NCBI RefSeq assembly: GCF_000269965.1
Contig: NC_017219.1
Span: forward strand, 2,604,001 to 2,668,000
Length of the DNA stretch: 64,000 nt
Origin: Bifidobacterium longum subsp. infantis ATCC 15697 = JCM 1222 = DSM 20088
Lineage (GTDB): Bacteria > Actinomycetota > Actinomycetes > Actinomycetales > Bifidobacteriaceae
Direction of reading: 5' to 3'
The position numbers were made by a program, and so were the translations under genes. Positions 53,864 through 64,000 of this stretch are shown here, in pieces. The notes under the pieces are model-generated. The model ran no database searches and had not been told where the DNA came from. It saw only the letters and a program-made list of their open reading frames with translations. The stretch's first letter is position 1. Every line of letters begins with the position of its first letter.

Positions 53864-56800
53864 TCAACGCCTACCGCGGATTACACGCGCAACGGCTTTC
53901 AATACGTCGCGACGTCTGGAACCAATAGGCATCAATGGATCAACAAACTTACGAATCGGATTATCTTCACCAACTGCACGCTCATGCTTCGGCAAGAAAA
54001 CTTCTTCTGGAATCTGTGGCTCGTTTGCCAGCACCACGCGCTTGATCAGACGTTCGTAGAACGGTGTTTCGCGGGCATAGCGCCAGTAGATCGAAGAGTA
54101 ATCGCAATCCGGATCCACCCAAGGTTTCTGATAACCGGCGTAATGGATAATCTGCGGATTGCTGCGCGATTTTACGTAGGCGTCATAAACATCATTGGGT
54201 GCCTGCGTAAACAGGTTGCCAACGCGCCCACCACAATCGTGCACCACATTCCACTCCCACGGAAGGTATAGCACTTTGCCCTCGCAATATGCGTTCAACA
54301 CATCCTGATCATTGTAGATGTAATTTGGGTTCGATGCGTAAGTGAGCCATTGCTCGATAGAGTAACGATTACGCATACCCTTCGTGTTGAGGACCAGCAC
54401 TCCAGCTTGGAAGTAATCGTATGGATTCTTCATCTTCAGCACATCCTTCGCATATGACATACGCTTGCCGTGCTTCACGTTTAGGTTGCCAAGGAAGTCG
54501 ATGTCGCGGACAGCCCCTAACAGGTTGTCCTGAAGATCGATGTCATACAGCTTCGCAATATCACCAACGATAATGATGTCGGAATCGAGATAGAGCACCT
54601 TGTCGTAATTCGGCAGGAGTTGCTGAATGAGGAAACGGTAGTACGTTTCGATACTGATATGCGCATTGTTTGTGGACAAATCGTAGCCAGACAGCTCACG
54701 TTTCACATTCAGGAACCGCAGACTCATGTTCGGAAACTGCTCGAAGAAGCGCCACATACGCTCTTGCTTGTCCCCTGCGATATCCTGCTGCAACACTACA
54801 ACATCATAGAAATATGACGGATCAGCATTCTTCATAGCCGAATAAACCGTAGTGGTGAGCTGTGGAACATAATTATCATCCGCGGCGAACACGACTGGAA
54901 CGATCGGCTTGTCGAACACATCAAGCGGCTTCAGCTCTTCAGCGGGTTCTGGATTGGTGAAGTGTACGCACTGCAGTTCTTTGAACCGCCAGTTGGAATC
55001 GACGCGCTTGTGGTGTAGCAGGTAGATGTTCAGCAGACGCTCGGAAAGATGCCCGGGCGTGCGCAGGGCTTCCCTGCTGTAGTGGCTGTAGTCGGTGTTC
55101 CTGTCGAATTCCTCAAGGATTGGGAACATCCAGGAGCAATAGTCGAAGAAGATTTCCCTCTTCATGATGAACATGTTGCAGAAGCAGGCTTTGTTGCCCT
55201 CGAAGAAGGCCTTCGCATCCTCCTTGTAATCGGGGTACATGCTGCACAGGATCTGATAGCAACGCTTCAGATCATCATCGTAAAGCAAGGGAGCAGCCTC
55301 CCACAATGCACGCGGAGTCCCATGCTTGTCAATGATTTCCTCAAGATTGCCGAAGGGTGTGGTGATAACATCGTACTGCTTGACCACTTTGGCGATGTTG
55401 GCATCGTTGAGACCATATTTTCGTGCGGCTTTCGCATCGATATAGTCATCCATGATTTCGCCATACGGATTCTCCTCATGCGGGGTTTCGGAGAAATCGA
55501 AGTACCTGCGGTAATGGCAGAAACCGTAGTAATCGGCGTTGATGTTCTTCCATGCCCAGTATTGCGTAGTGAGTTCGCAATAGCGTGGATTGCGTTCGGA
55601 AATGTTTTCTCCGTCATCATCATGGAACGCCCAAGGGAAACGGTAGCTGCCCTCGCGCAGGCCTACCTGTACAGGCTGCATGATGACGCTATCGAAGGTG
55701 TCGACGTTCTTATGCGTGGTGACGAAGAGACGAATGCGTTGCTCGTTGTACTTCTGGAACGTTTCCGTATTGCAGGTCTTTTCAGTGAGCTCAGACATAT
55801 GATGGGTGGCGACCTGTTTCATTTCATGGAATCGGATAGAATCTTCGGATATCTGATCGGCGGGAACGGTGATGGCATTGGCCATTGCGAGCCAGTTCGG
55901 TAAAGTATTGTCCGGGGCAATCAATTGATCTGCGGAAAGCAGAGCGTAGGCTTTATCACGTACGAAGCGGTAAATCTCTCGACCGGTGATTGCCGGGCCG
56001 AAGACCTCCTGCATGGATTCCAACGCTTCGGCTTTCTCATCTTCGGGGATACGAACAGCCCAGTCGTTCGCGAGAATTTCGGTGGCTTTACGCTGGAATC
56101 CCTGTGCACATGAACGCAACATGTCGGAATGCTGTGCGTCGGCGAACTCGTATGACGCATCGAAATCCGCCTTGAAATGTTCACAGTACTTTGCGTATTT
56201 CTTTGCGCTGATGGTGTTGGTTCCGCTGATGCCTCGTCCGTAGTAATACACGTATCCGCGGCAGTGTTTGCAGGAATGGTAGGTCTTCGCGAAGGCGGAA
56301 ACGACAAAACATTCATAGCCGTCCTGGGAACGTCCGAGCCTGTCCTTGGTCATCGCGGCAAATGCTTGCTTGAGGATGGAAGTCTTGTAGAGGCGCTGGG
56401 TTACGCGCCAATCCACTTTGTAACCTCGGGACTCATCGAAGATATCGCGAACGATATCCTCTCCCGATGAATCTGGTATCTCGGTATTGTTGAATGCTTC
56501 AAATGCTTCCTGTTCGGATTGCAGAAGGTCATTGGCACCGATTACCGTCAGACCATAATGAAGAATATCTACGGGGTGCTGAGACAATTCCTGCACGAGC
56601 TGTTCGCACATGTCAGGTTTCAGTGCATCATCACCGTCAAGGAAGAACGTGTATTCTCCGGTAGCGGCCTCTGCTCCGGCCATGCGAGTGCGATGAGTGC
56701 CCATGTTAGGATTGTTGGCAATCACGCGAATGCGGGGATCCTGCGTGGCGGCAGCCTCTGCGATCTGGGCCACGTCGTCGGTACTCGCGTCATTGACTAC

Positions 56801-56905
56801 AATTGCCTCGATGTCGGAGAACGTCTGATTCCGTACGGAATCAAGGCATTCCTGCAAGTACGAACCTACGTTGTAGGCAGGAATGACAATTGAAATCTTA
56901 GGCAT
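53864..56905 (-). CDS. Three-domain glycosyltransferase (GT2, DUF4422, GT8)
   Basis: A 1013-residue protein. Residues 1-230 form a GT2 domain (VIPAYNVGSYLQECL, NDASTDD, DGDD). A DUF4422 domain starts at about 390 (TTHK, ENPRYCEL-type, FCHYRRYFDF). A GT8 domain starts at about 663, with the DxD motif YLDSDIIIVGD near 770. It should add two or more sugars to a surface glycan. The last two domains match the protein at 59205-61091 in order and sequence, so one probably arose by duplication with gain or loss of GT2. The ATG at 56905 follows AAGGAAG. Confidence 0.88.
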   Translation of the reverse strand: MPKISIVIPAYNVGSYLQECLDSVRNQTFSDIEAIVVNDASTDDVAQIAEAAATQDPRIRVIANNPNMGTHRTRMAGAEAATGEYTFFLDGDDALKPDMCEQLVQELSQHPVDILHYGLTVIGANDLLQSEQEAFEAFNNTEIPDSSGEDIVRDIFDESRGYKVDWRVTQRLYKTSILKQAFAAMTKDRLGRSQDGYECFVVSAFAKTYHSCKHCRGYVYYYGRGISGTNTISAKKYAKYCEHFKADFDASYEFADAQHSDMLRSCAQGFQRKATEILANDWAVRIPEDEKAEALESMQEVFGPAITGREIYRFVRDKAYALLSADQLIAPDNTLPNWLAMANAITVPADQISEDSIRFHEMKQVATHHMSELTEKTCNTETFQKYNEQRIRLFVTTHKNVDTFDSVIMQPVQVGLREGSYRFPWAFHDDDGENISERNPRYCELTTQYWAWKNINADYYGFCHYRRYFDFSETPHEENPYGEIMDDYIDAKAARKYGLNDANIAKVVKQYDVITTPFGNLEEIIDKHGTPRALWEAAPLLYDDDLKRCYQILCSMYPDYKEDAKAFFEGNKACFCNMFIMKREIFFDYCSWMFPILEEFDRNTDYSHYSREALRTPGHLSERLLNIYLLHHKRVDSNWRFKELQCVHFTNPEPAEELKPLDVFDKPIVPVVFAADDNYVPQLTTTVYSAMKNADPSYFYDVVVLQQDIAGDKQERMWRFFEQFPNMSLRFLNVKRELSGYDLSTNNAHISIETYYRFLIQQLLPNYDKVLYLDSDIIIVGDIAKLYDIDLQDNLLGAVRDIDFLGNLNVKHGKRMSYAKDVLKMKNPYDYFQAGVLVLNTKGMRNRYSIEQWLTYASNPNYIYNDQDVLNAYCEGKVLYLPWEWNVVHDCGGRVGNLFTQAPNDVYDAYVKSRSNPQIIHYAGYQKPWVDPDCDYSSIYWRYARETPFYERLIKRVVLANEPQIPEEVFLPKHERAVGEDNPIRKFVDPLMPIGSRRRDVLKAVARVIRGRR

Positions 56906-56964
56906 TGATTCTTCCTTCAGGGAGCATTGATTTGCAATATTGATGCTAGATGACCTTTACATAT

Positions 56965-58230
56965 TTAATCGTCATAAGAAATGAGATGCATTCGCATGGC
57001 ACGGTCATTCAACAAGGCATAATCTCTCGTATTAGCTTTATCTCTGACAGCGAAAAGCAAAGAATTATCGTCATTAGTATAAGCAATCATATCCGTTCGC
57101 TTATCATCTTCTAAGTTCTCAGTACGGAAAGAACCTACAAGACGAAATTCGCCGTTATTAAACAAAGCGAGGGGCATATCCATGTGTAAAATATGATGAC
57201 CCTTCTGAACTTTGAGGTTCTTCTGACCTGAATCATAGGGGATTCCGCCACGTTTAATATCGTTCATTGCAATTGCGATGTAGCCGTCATCGTCATTGTA
57301 TTCGTATTCAATGTCGAATTTGAAAGTATCAGAACAATTAGCAACAGTTGGTGAAACCGGAATGAATCGGAATGTGGGGACACGGTCGTTGAGTCCTTCT
57401 GGATGTTCATTCTTTTTCGGACGACTGTGCTTTTGGTCACTTCTGATGTTTTCGAGAGTGTATTGATCAGCAACTGAGTCTTTATCTCCTGAAGCAATGA
57501 TATTGCCATCTTTGATTAAGATAGCTTTATTGCAATAACGTTTCACTGCGTCCATGGAATGCGTGACCAAAATAACAGTTTTTGTCGGATCCCTCTTGAT
57601 TTTAGTGAAGAAATCATCGCATTTGCGCTGGAACGCCTCATCGCCGACGGCGAGCACTTCGTCGAGTACCAGAATGTCACCTTGTGCCTTAATGGCTACG
57701 GAGAAAGCGAGACGGACCTGCATGCCGGAAGAATAGTTCTTGAGCTTCTGATCCATGAAATCCTCAAGCTCGGCGAATTCCACGATGTCATCGTACATGG
57801 CATCGATTTCCGTGCGGGTGAAGCCGAGCAACGCGCCATTCAGATACACATTTTCACGGCCGGTCAGCTCAGGGTTGAATCCCACGCCAAGTTCAATGAA
57901 CGGGACCAGCTTGCCCTTGACGGTGACGGACCCCTGCTCCGGAGTGTAAATCTGAGAAATAATCTTCAACAGTGTGGACTTTCCGGATCCGTTACGCCCA
58001 ACAATGCCGAAAAAGTCGCCCTGCTGCACCTCGAAATTGATATCGCGCAGCACATGTTGCTCGGTATAGCCTTTGATGCCCTTCGTCCAATTCAGAAACG
58101 CCATCTTCAGGCCGGTCGCCTGCTCGGTGGGTAAACGGAACATCTTGGCCACATGGTCGACCTTGAGCACCACAGGACGTTCGTCCACGGTTTTCTCCTG
58201 CGTCTTCTCAGCCATTGCAACTTCAGCCAT
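56965..58230 (-). CDS. Polysaccharide-export ABC ATPase (Wzt/TagH type)
   Basis: A 421-residue ATPase with Walker A GRNGSGKST, signature YSSGMQVRL and Walker B LVLDEVLAVGDEAF, the pattern of O-antigen/teichoic-acid exporters. From about residue 290 a beta-rich C-terminal domain follows, as in Wzt proteins that recognise the finished glycan. The ATG at 58230 follows GGAGG. It begins two bases after the permease stop codon. Confidence 0.92.
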   Translation of the reverse strand: MAEVAMAEKTQEKTVDERPVVLKVDHVAKMFRLPTEQATGLKMAFLNWTKGIKGYTEQHVLRDINFEVQQGDFFGIVGRNGSGKSTLLKIISQIYTPEQGSVTVKGKLVPFIELGVGFNPELTGRENVYLNGALLGFTRTEIDAMYDDIVEFAELEDFMDQKLKNYSSGMQVRLAFSVAIKAQGDILVLDEVLAVGDEAFQRKCDDFFTKIKRDPTKTVILVTHSMDAVKRYCNKAILIKDGNIIASGDKDSVADQYTLENIRSDQKHSRPKKNEHPEGLNDRVPTFRFIPVSPTVANCSDTFKFDIEYEYNDDDGYIAIAMNDIKRGGIPYDSGQKNLKVQKGHHILHMDMPLALFNNGEFRLVGSFRTENLEDDKRTDMIAYTNDDNSLLFAVRDKANTRDYALLNDRAMRMHLISYDD

Positions 58231-58232
58231 AA

Positions 58233-59072
58233 TCAGAGCACCTCCGCGAACTTGGAGCTGTACTTGCGGAACACATGAATACCTAGGCACAAAATAAAAA
58301 CAGACAACGCATATGGCAGCAGGCACAGCAGCCTGTTATCGACCATGGTCCACACTGTTGGCACGTATTCCGGGGAAAGCAGATTGTGACGAATATCCAT
58401 GATTATCTGTGTGGAAGGATTCAGCATGAGCAATTTACCAGCCCATGCGAACTCCGGATTATTGGCCACCATCGAAATCGGGTAAATTATAGGCGTGGCG
58501 TAGAACATGGCTTGCAGCACGACCTCCCATATATGCGCCACATCACGGAAGTACACGAACAGCGAGGCGAGCAGCAATGCCACGCCCAATCCTAAGCAAT
58601 ACAGCTGAATGATGTTGAACGGCACGAGCAACACGCGCCAGGTGTAGTGCGCATGGGCGAAGAAGCCGAACAGGAGCACCACGCATAGGTTGATGCCCAA
58701 CGAAATCATAGAACCCATCGTGGTGGACGCCACGATGATGTAATTCGGGAAGTGTACTTTGCGTAGCAGATCACCACGTCCAACGATGGATTGCATGCCC
58801 ATGCTGGTTGATTCGGAGAAGAAGCTCCACAAACAGGTACCGCATAGCAATGAAATCGGGAAGGTTGGGGTGCCATCCGAGAACTTCAGGAACTTCACGA
58901 ACACCACATACATCACGGCGAACAACATCAACGGCTTCAGCACGGACCATACCATGCCCAGGAATGATCCCTGATAGCGCAGCTGGAAGTCGGTCTTCAC
59001 CAGTTCCTTGAAAACCACCATCGCGTAGTGGTACCTCTTCTTGAGGCTCTCAAAAAAATCTTTCACGAACAT
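58233..59072 (-). CDS. Polysaccharide-export ABC permease (Wzm/TagG type)
   Basis: A 279-residue ABC-2 permease with six membrane segments, an amphipathic N-terminus and the family segment LRYQGSFLGMVWSVLKPL. It exports a lipid-linked polysaccharide with the ATPase downstream. The ATG at 59072 has GGATGGA close before it. It is divergent from the glycosyltransferase gene at 59205. Confidence 0.92.
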   Translation of the reverse strand: MFVKDFFESLKKRYHYAMVVFKELVKTDFQLRYQGSFLGMVWSVLKPLMLFAVMYVVFVKFLKFSDGTPTFPISLLCGTCLWSFFSESTSMGMQSIVGRGDLLRKVHFPNYIIVASTTMGSMISLGINLCVVLLFGFFAHAHYTWRVLLVPFNIIQLYCLGLGVALLLASLFVYFRDVAHIWEVVLQAMFYATPIIYPISMVANNPEFAWAGKLLMLNPSTQIIMDIRHNLLSPEYVPTVWTMVDNRLLCLLPYALSVFILCLGIHVFRKYSSKFAEVL

Positions 59073-59204
59073 TCCATCCTACTAGTGCGAAGCGTTTGGA
59101 CGCAAAATCATGTGGCAGTGCGGTTGATGCGCTCTCCTTCGACAGTACTCTCATATATTCTAGTGAGGAAAGGACGTTTGTCTTAGTAAGGCGGAATATC
59201 TCAC

Positions 59205-61091
59205 ATGGTTCTCACAGCGGAACAGCACCATTCGAACATCCGAATCTTCGTGTCGGCACATAAGCAGGCCACGTTTCCCAAGGGGGAGAGCATTCTTCCG
59301 ATGCAGGTAGGCGCCGCTCACGCCACGACCCGTTTCCCGAACACCTTGCATGACGATGAAGGCGAGAACATCTCTGCCGAAAATCCGCGGTATTGCGAGC
59401 TGACCGCGCAATACTGGGCTTGGAAGAACGAAGATGCCGATTATTACGGTTTCTGCCACTATCGTAGATATTTCGATTTCACGGATACCCCACATAAGGA
59501 AAACGATTACGGCGAAATCATTGACTCATATATTGATAGTCGCACGATTGCCGAATATGGCATCAACGACAAGGCGATCGCACATGCAGTGGACGGATGG
59601 GACATCATCACCACACCATTGAACGATGTTCGTCGTATCGGCGGATTTTCAAACCTTAAACAGCATTGGGACGCCGACGAGCATCTGCGGCTGAATGACT
59701 TACGCCATATGTACGACATTCTGTGCGAGCGGCATCCCGATTACAAGATGGATGCCGATGCCGTACTCAACGGCCGCACCGCAGCATTCTGCAATATGTT
59801 CATCATGAGGAAAGAAATCTTCTTCGAATACAACGAGTGGCTATTCCCATTGCTTGACGAATTCGCAATGACCACCGACTTCAGCAAGATGGACATGCAG
59901 ACCACGCGCACCGTCGGCCATCTCTCCGAACGGCTTTTGAACATCTTTATCGCACACAAGCAGCGCACCGGCGCAGACTGGAAAATCAAACGACTGCAAT
60001 GCGTGCATTTTCTGCATCCAGAGCCGAACGCGATACTGGAACCGGTAGGGCAGGAGCGTGGACGTGTGGTGCCGGTGGTGTTCGCCGCGGACAACAATTA
60101 CGTCCCGATGCTCACCACCACCATCTATTCAATGCTGAAGAACGCTTCCACGAATCGTATGTATGACGTGATCGTACTAGAACGAAACATAACCGACGAG
60201 AACAAGCGCTACATGCGGCAGTTCTTTGCAAGGTTCTCGAATGCCCTGATTCGTTTCTTCGACGTGAACCGCTATCTCGCCGGATTCAATCTCACTACCA
60301 GCAATGCGCACATCAGCATTGAAACATATTATCGTTTCATCATTCAAGAAGCGTTGCCATTCTACTCGAAGCTGCTGTATCTGGACTGTGACCTGGTGGT
60401 CAATGGCGATATCACCGAACTATTCGATACCGAACTCGGAAGCAACGCTATCGCTGCAGTACCAGATATTGATTTCATTGGAAATCTCAACATGAAGAAC
60501 GGTGAGCGTGCTGAATACGTTCATAAACAGTTGCACATGCGTGACGCATATGGCTACTTCCAAGCCGGTGTATTGGTAATGAATCTCGACCGCATGCGCA
60601 AGATTCACACAGTGCACGAATGGCTAGAAATCGCTTCCAGACCGGGATACATATACAATGATCAAGACATTCTTAACGTAGAGTGTGAAGGTCTTGTCAC
60701 ATATTTGGATTATTCGTGGAACGTGATGCACAATTGTGCAGGCCGCATTGCTGGAGTGTTCGATTTCGCACCTGCCTCCATGTACAAGGCGTATATGCAA
60801 TCACGTAATACGCCAAAAATTGTGCACTACGCGGGCTTTGATAAACCATGGGAAAATCCATGGTGCGATTTCGCACCGCTGTACTGGAGCTATGCGTGTG
60901 AAACGCCATTCGCGGCACAAATGGTTGCCGCAATGAGCGGCGTGGAACGCCCCGCCCCACCAGAACACCACGAACGCGCAATTGCCGAAGACAGCCCTAT
61001 GCGCAAGTATGTGGATGTGCTGGCTCCGGTCGGCTCCAAACAACGAGAACTGCTGAAAGTGATAGCGCGCAAGGCGCAGGGCAAACGGTGA
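59205..61091 (+). CDS. Two-domain glycosyltransferase (DUF4422, GT8)
   Basis: A 628-residue protein with a DUF4422 domain (about 12-250; VSAHK, ENPRYCELTAQYWAW, FCHYRRYFDF) and a GT8 domain from about 287 (FAADNNYVPML; DxD in YLDCDLVVNGD near 392). It matches the C-terminal 620 residues of the three-domain enzyme at 53864-56905. AAGGCGG precedes the ATG. It is probably one of the transferases that build the exported glycan. Confidence 0.9.
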   Translation: MVLTAEQHHSNIRIFVSAHKQATFPKGESILPMQVGAAHATTRFPNTLHDDEGENISAENPRYCELTAQYWAWKNEDADYYGFCHYRRYFDFTDTPHKENDYGEIIDSYIDSRTIAEYGINDKAIAHAVDGWDIITTPLNDVRRIGGFSNLKQHWDADEHLRLNDLRHMYDILCERHPDYKMDADAVLNGRTAAFCNMFIMRKEIFFEYNEWLFPLLDEFAMTTDFSKMDMQTTRTVGHLSERLLNIFIAHKQRTGADWKIKRLQCVHFLHPEPNAILEPVGQERGRVVPVVFAADNNYVPMLTTTIYSMLKNASTNRMYDVIVLERNITDENKRYMRQFFARFSNALIRFFDVNRYLAGFNLTTSNAHISIETYYRFIIQEALPFYSKLLYLDCDLVVNGDITELFDTELGSNAIAAVPDIDFIGNLNMKNGERAEYVHKQLHMRDAYGYFQAGVLVMNLDRMRKIHTVHEWLEIASRPGYIYNDQDILNVECEGLVTYLDYSWNVMHNCAGRIAGVFDFAPASMYKAYMQSRNTPKIVHYAGFDKPWENPWCDFAPLYWSYACETPFAAQMVAAMSGVERPAPPEHHERAIAEDSPMRKYVDVLAPVGSKQRELLKVIARKAQGKR

Positions 61092-61109
61092 GACAGGCAG
61101 ACAAGTCAC

Positions 61110-61148
61110 CGGTTGTTGACGGGGGCTTCGTGTCCTCGTCAACAACCG
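61110..61148. terminator. Bidirectional terminator between convergent genes
   Basis: A perfect 12-bp stem CGGTTGTTGACG (61110-61121 with 61137-61148), loop 15 bases, between the glycosyltransferase gene and ugd. Confidence 0.8.
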
Positions 61149-61170
61149 ACCATGGTTTCACAGGGAAGAA

Positions 61171-62415
61171 TTAGTCCCTGCGAAACAGATCGCGGGTGTA
61201 GACCTTGTCGCTCACGCCCAGCAAATCGTCATTCCAACGGTTGGCTACGATGGCAGACGAGCGGGTCTTGAAATCAGCGAGATCATGGGTAACCTCACTG
61301 CCATGGAAATTGGATTCGCGCAATGTGGGCTCATAGATGAGTACGGGGATGCCGTTCGCTTTGAACTGCTTCATAACGTCTTGGATGGCGGACTGACGGA
61401 AATTATCGGAACCGGACTTCATGGTCAATCGGTAGATACCGATGATAGGGTTCTGAACATTCCTGACAAGTTCCATCACCTCAGAGGCTACGAATTCCTT
61501 GCGGGTACGATTTGCGTCTACAATGGCCTCAATGAGGTTCTGCGGAACCTGACTGTAATTGGCTAACAGCTGTTTGGTGTCCTTCGGTAGGCAATATCCG
61601 CCATAGCCGAAGCTGGGGTTATTATAGCCGTCACCGATGCGGGGATCGAAGCAAACACCCTCGATGATTGCACGCGTGTTGAGTCCACGGCTTTCCGCAT
61701 AAGTATCCAGTTCATTGAAATACGCCACACGTAACGCTAGATATGTGTTGGCAAATAGTTTGATGGCCTCAGCCTCGGTGACGCCCACCACCAATGTGGG
61801 AATTCCGGTGCTGCCATCATGATTAACGCGAGACATCTCAGCGGGATCAGCACCTTCAACGAGCAGGGACGCGAATCGACGTGCCGCTTCGACAGACTCA
61901 GTATCATTCTGCGGGGTGCCGACGACGATGCGGCTTGGATGCAGATTGTCGTACAACGCGTGTCCTTCACGTAAAAATTCGGGGGAAAAGAGAATACGAT
62001 CATCCTGAAGGTTCTTACGTAACTGTTGCGTATATCCAACCGGTATGGTGGATTTGATGATAATCCAAGCATTCGGCGCATATCGTCTGACCGATGTAAT
62101 CGCCGCTTCGACACTGGACGTATCGAAGTAATTTTTCTTTTCGTCATAGTTTGTCGGCGTGGCGATCACCGCGAAATCAGCATCTCTATATGCCTCCTGC
62201 GGATCTAGCGTGGCATGAAAGTCAAGTATTCTTTCGCCAAGAGTGCTTTTTTCCAAGAAATCAGTAATTACAGAATCGACAATAGGACTTTTCCCATTGT
62301 TTAACTGCTCGACTTTCTCGGGAATGATGTCGAGTGCATGAACTTCATTGTGCTGAGCGAGCAGCAAAGCGACAGACAATCCAACGTAGCCAGTCCCTGC
62401 AACCGCAATCTTCAT
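61171..62415 (-). CDS. ugd: UDP-glucose 6-dehydrogenase
   Basis: A 414-residue enzyme oxidising UDP-glucose to UDP-glucuronate. The NAD motif GTGYVG is at 7-12; the nucleophile Cys275 lies in [10 protein letters not shown]; Lys219 is in the expected active-site helix. The ATG at 62415 follows AAGGAAAGG. It should supply glucuronate (or its derivatives) for the surface polysaccharide. Confidence 0.95.
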   Translation of the reverse strand: MKIAVAGTGYVGLSVALLLAQHNEVHALDIIPEKVEQLNNGKSPIVDSVITDFLEKSTLGERILDFHATLDPQEAYRDADFAVIATPTNYDEKKNYFDTSSVEAAITSVRRYAPNAWIIIKSTIPVGYTQQLRKNLQDDRILFSPEFLREGHALYDNLHPSRIVVGTPQNDTESVEAARRFASLLVEGADPAEMSRVNHDGSTGIPTLVVGVTEAEAIKLFANTYLALRVAYFNELDTYAESRGLNTRAIIEGVCFDPRIGDGYNNPSFGYGGYCLPKDTKQLLANYSQVPQNLIEAIVDANRTRKEFVASEVMELVRNVQNPIIGIYRLTMKSGSDNFRQSAIQDVMKQFKANGIPVLIYEPTLRESNFHGSEVTHDLADFKTRSSAIVANRWNDDLLGVSDKVYTRDLFRRD

Positions 62416-63786
<1,371 letters not shown>

Positions 63787-63797
63787 AACGACGGCTG

Positions 63798-64000
63798 CTA
63801 CAGGCGGCCCTTCCGCGGCAGAGCGACGTTGCGCAGCAGACGCTGCACAGGCTTAAGCACCACGGTATCGGCAATCACCGCAAATAGCAGCGCCACCAAC
63901 AGCGTGGCGGCGAACATCAGCACGCTGATGCCCGCGTACGACCATCCATCCGTGGGCGCGGGAATCCGCGGGCCGATCAGCACCTTGGACAGGGGCGAAT
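63798..64000 (-). CDS. C-terminal end of a membrane protein (possible acyltransferase)
   Basis: The last 67 codons of a gene that enters from the right edge, ending in TAG at 63798. One clear membrane segment (GISVLMFAATLLVALLFAVIAD) is followed by a basic tail. The SPLSKVL...P and final helix pattern fits the end of an acyltransferase 3 protein, but too little is present to be sure. Confidence 0.6.
   Translation of the reverse strand, partial: SPLSKVLIGPRIPAPTDGWSYAGISVLMFAATLLVALLFAVIADTVVLKPVQRLLRNVALPRKGRL

Overview
The window is about 60% G+C and reads as Bifidobacterium, very probably Bifidobacterium longum subsp. infantis. Positions 1-28.7 kb match, gene for gene, the human-milk-oligosaccharide (HMO) cluster known as H1 in that subspecies (Blon_2331-Blon_2361 in ATCC 15697, from memory). 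The window shows this through its GH95 and GH29 fucosidases, fucose catabolic genes, intracellular sialidase, sialate lyase, GH20 hexosaminidase and a crowd of family-1 solute-binding proteins (SBPs). The GH29 enzyme carries Asp172 and Glu217 at the positions published for the infantis enzyme.

Layout. (1) 1-28.7 kb, all on the minus strand: ABC ATPase, two permeases, a metallo-beta-lactamase-fold protein, an SBP, a HAD hydrolase, GH20, four tandem paralogous SBPs, NanA, sialidase, a fifth paralogous SBP with its two permeases, a DUF624 membrane protein, then fuconate dehydratase, SDR dehydrogenase, DapA-type aldolase, FucU, GH29 and the start of GH95. Together they import intact host glycans, trim them in the cytoplasm and degrade fucose and sialic acid. 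(2) 29-31.6 kb: a ClbS/DfsB-like protein, upp and rlmH, followed by a repeat-rich scar with a second rlmH 3' end and a beheaded glycerophosphodiesterase. (3) 31.6-36.3 kb: a Ugp-like ABC importer with a complete glycerophosphodiesterase. (4) 36.4-42.1 kb: gluQ, clpB under an HspR-type HAIR operator, an AT-rich scar with GNAT genes and a transporter fragment, and an FAH-family hydrolase. (5) 42.2-48 kb: glf, then a small sugar locus with an SBP, two permeases and a clan GH-A glycosidase behind a LacI-type operator. (6) 48-64 kb: cell-surface polysaccharide genes, namely a GT2, an acyltransferase, two large membrane proteins of low G+C, a three-domain glycosyltransferase, a Wzm/Wzt-type exporter, a two-domain glycosyltransferase, ugd, rfbB and a partial membrane protein.

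The most informative structure lies in the SBP array. Four tandem SBP genes are separated by decaying copies of the 3' end of the neighbouring GH20 gene. All five related SBP genes share a promoter with one 15-bp imperfect palindrome across the -35 box and an inverted repeat next to the -10 box. Four array genes share a trailer hairpin. The second unusual place is the 3' end of rlmH, which has a diverged 81-bp second copy 771 bp further on and seven 14-bp repeats with exact 19-bp spacing in two opposing groups between the copies.
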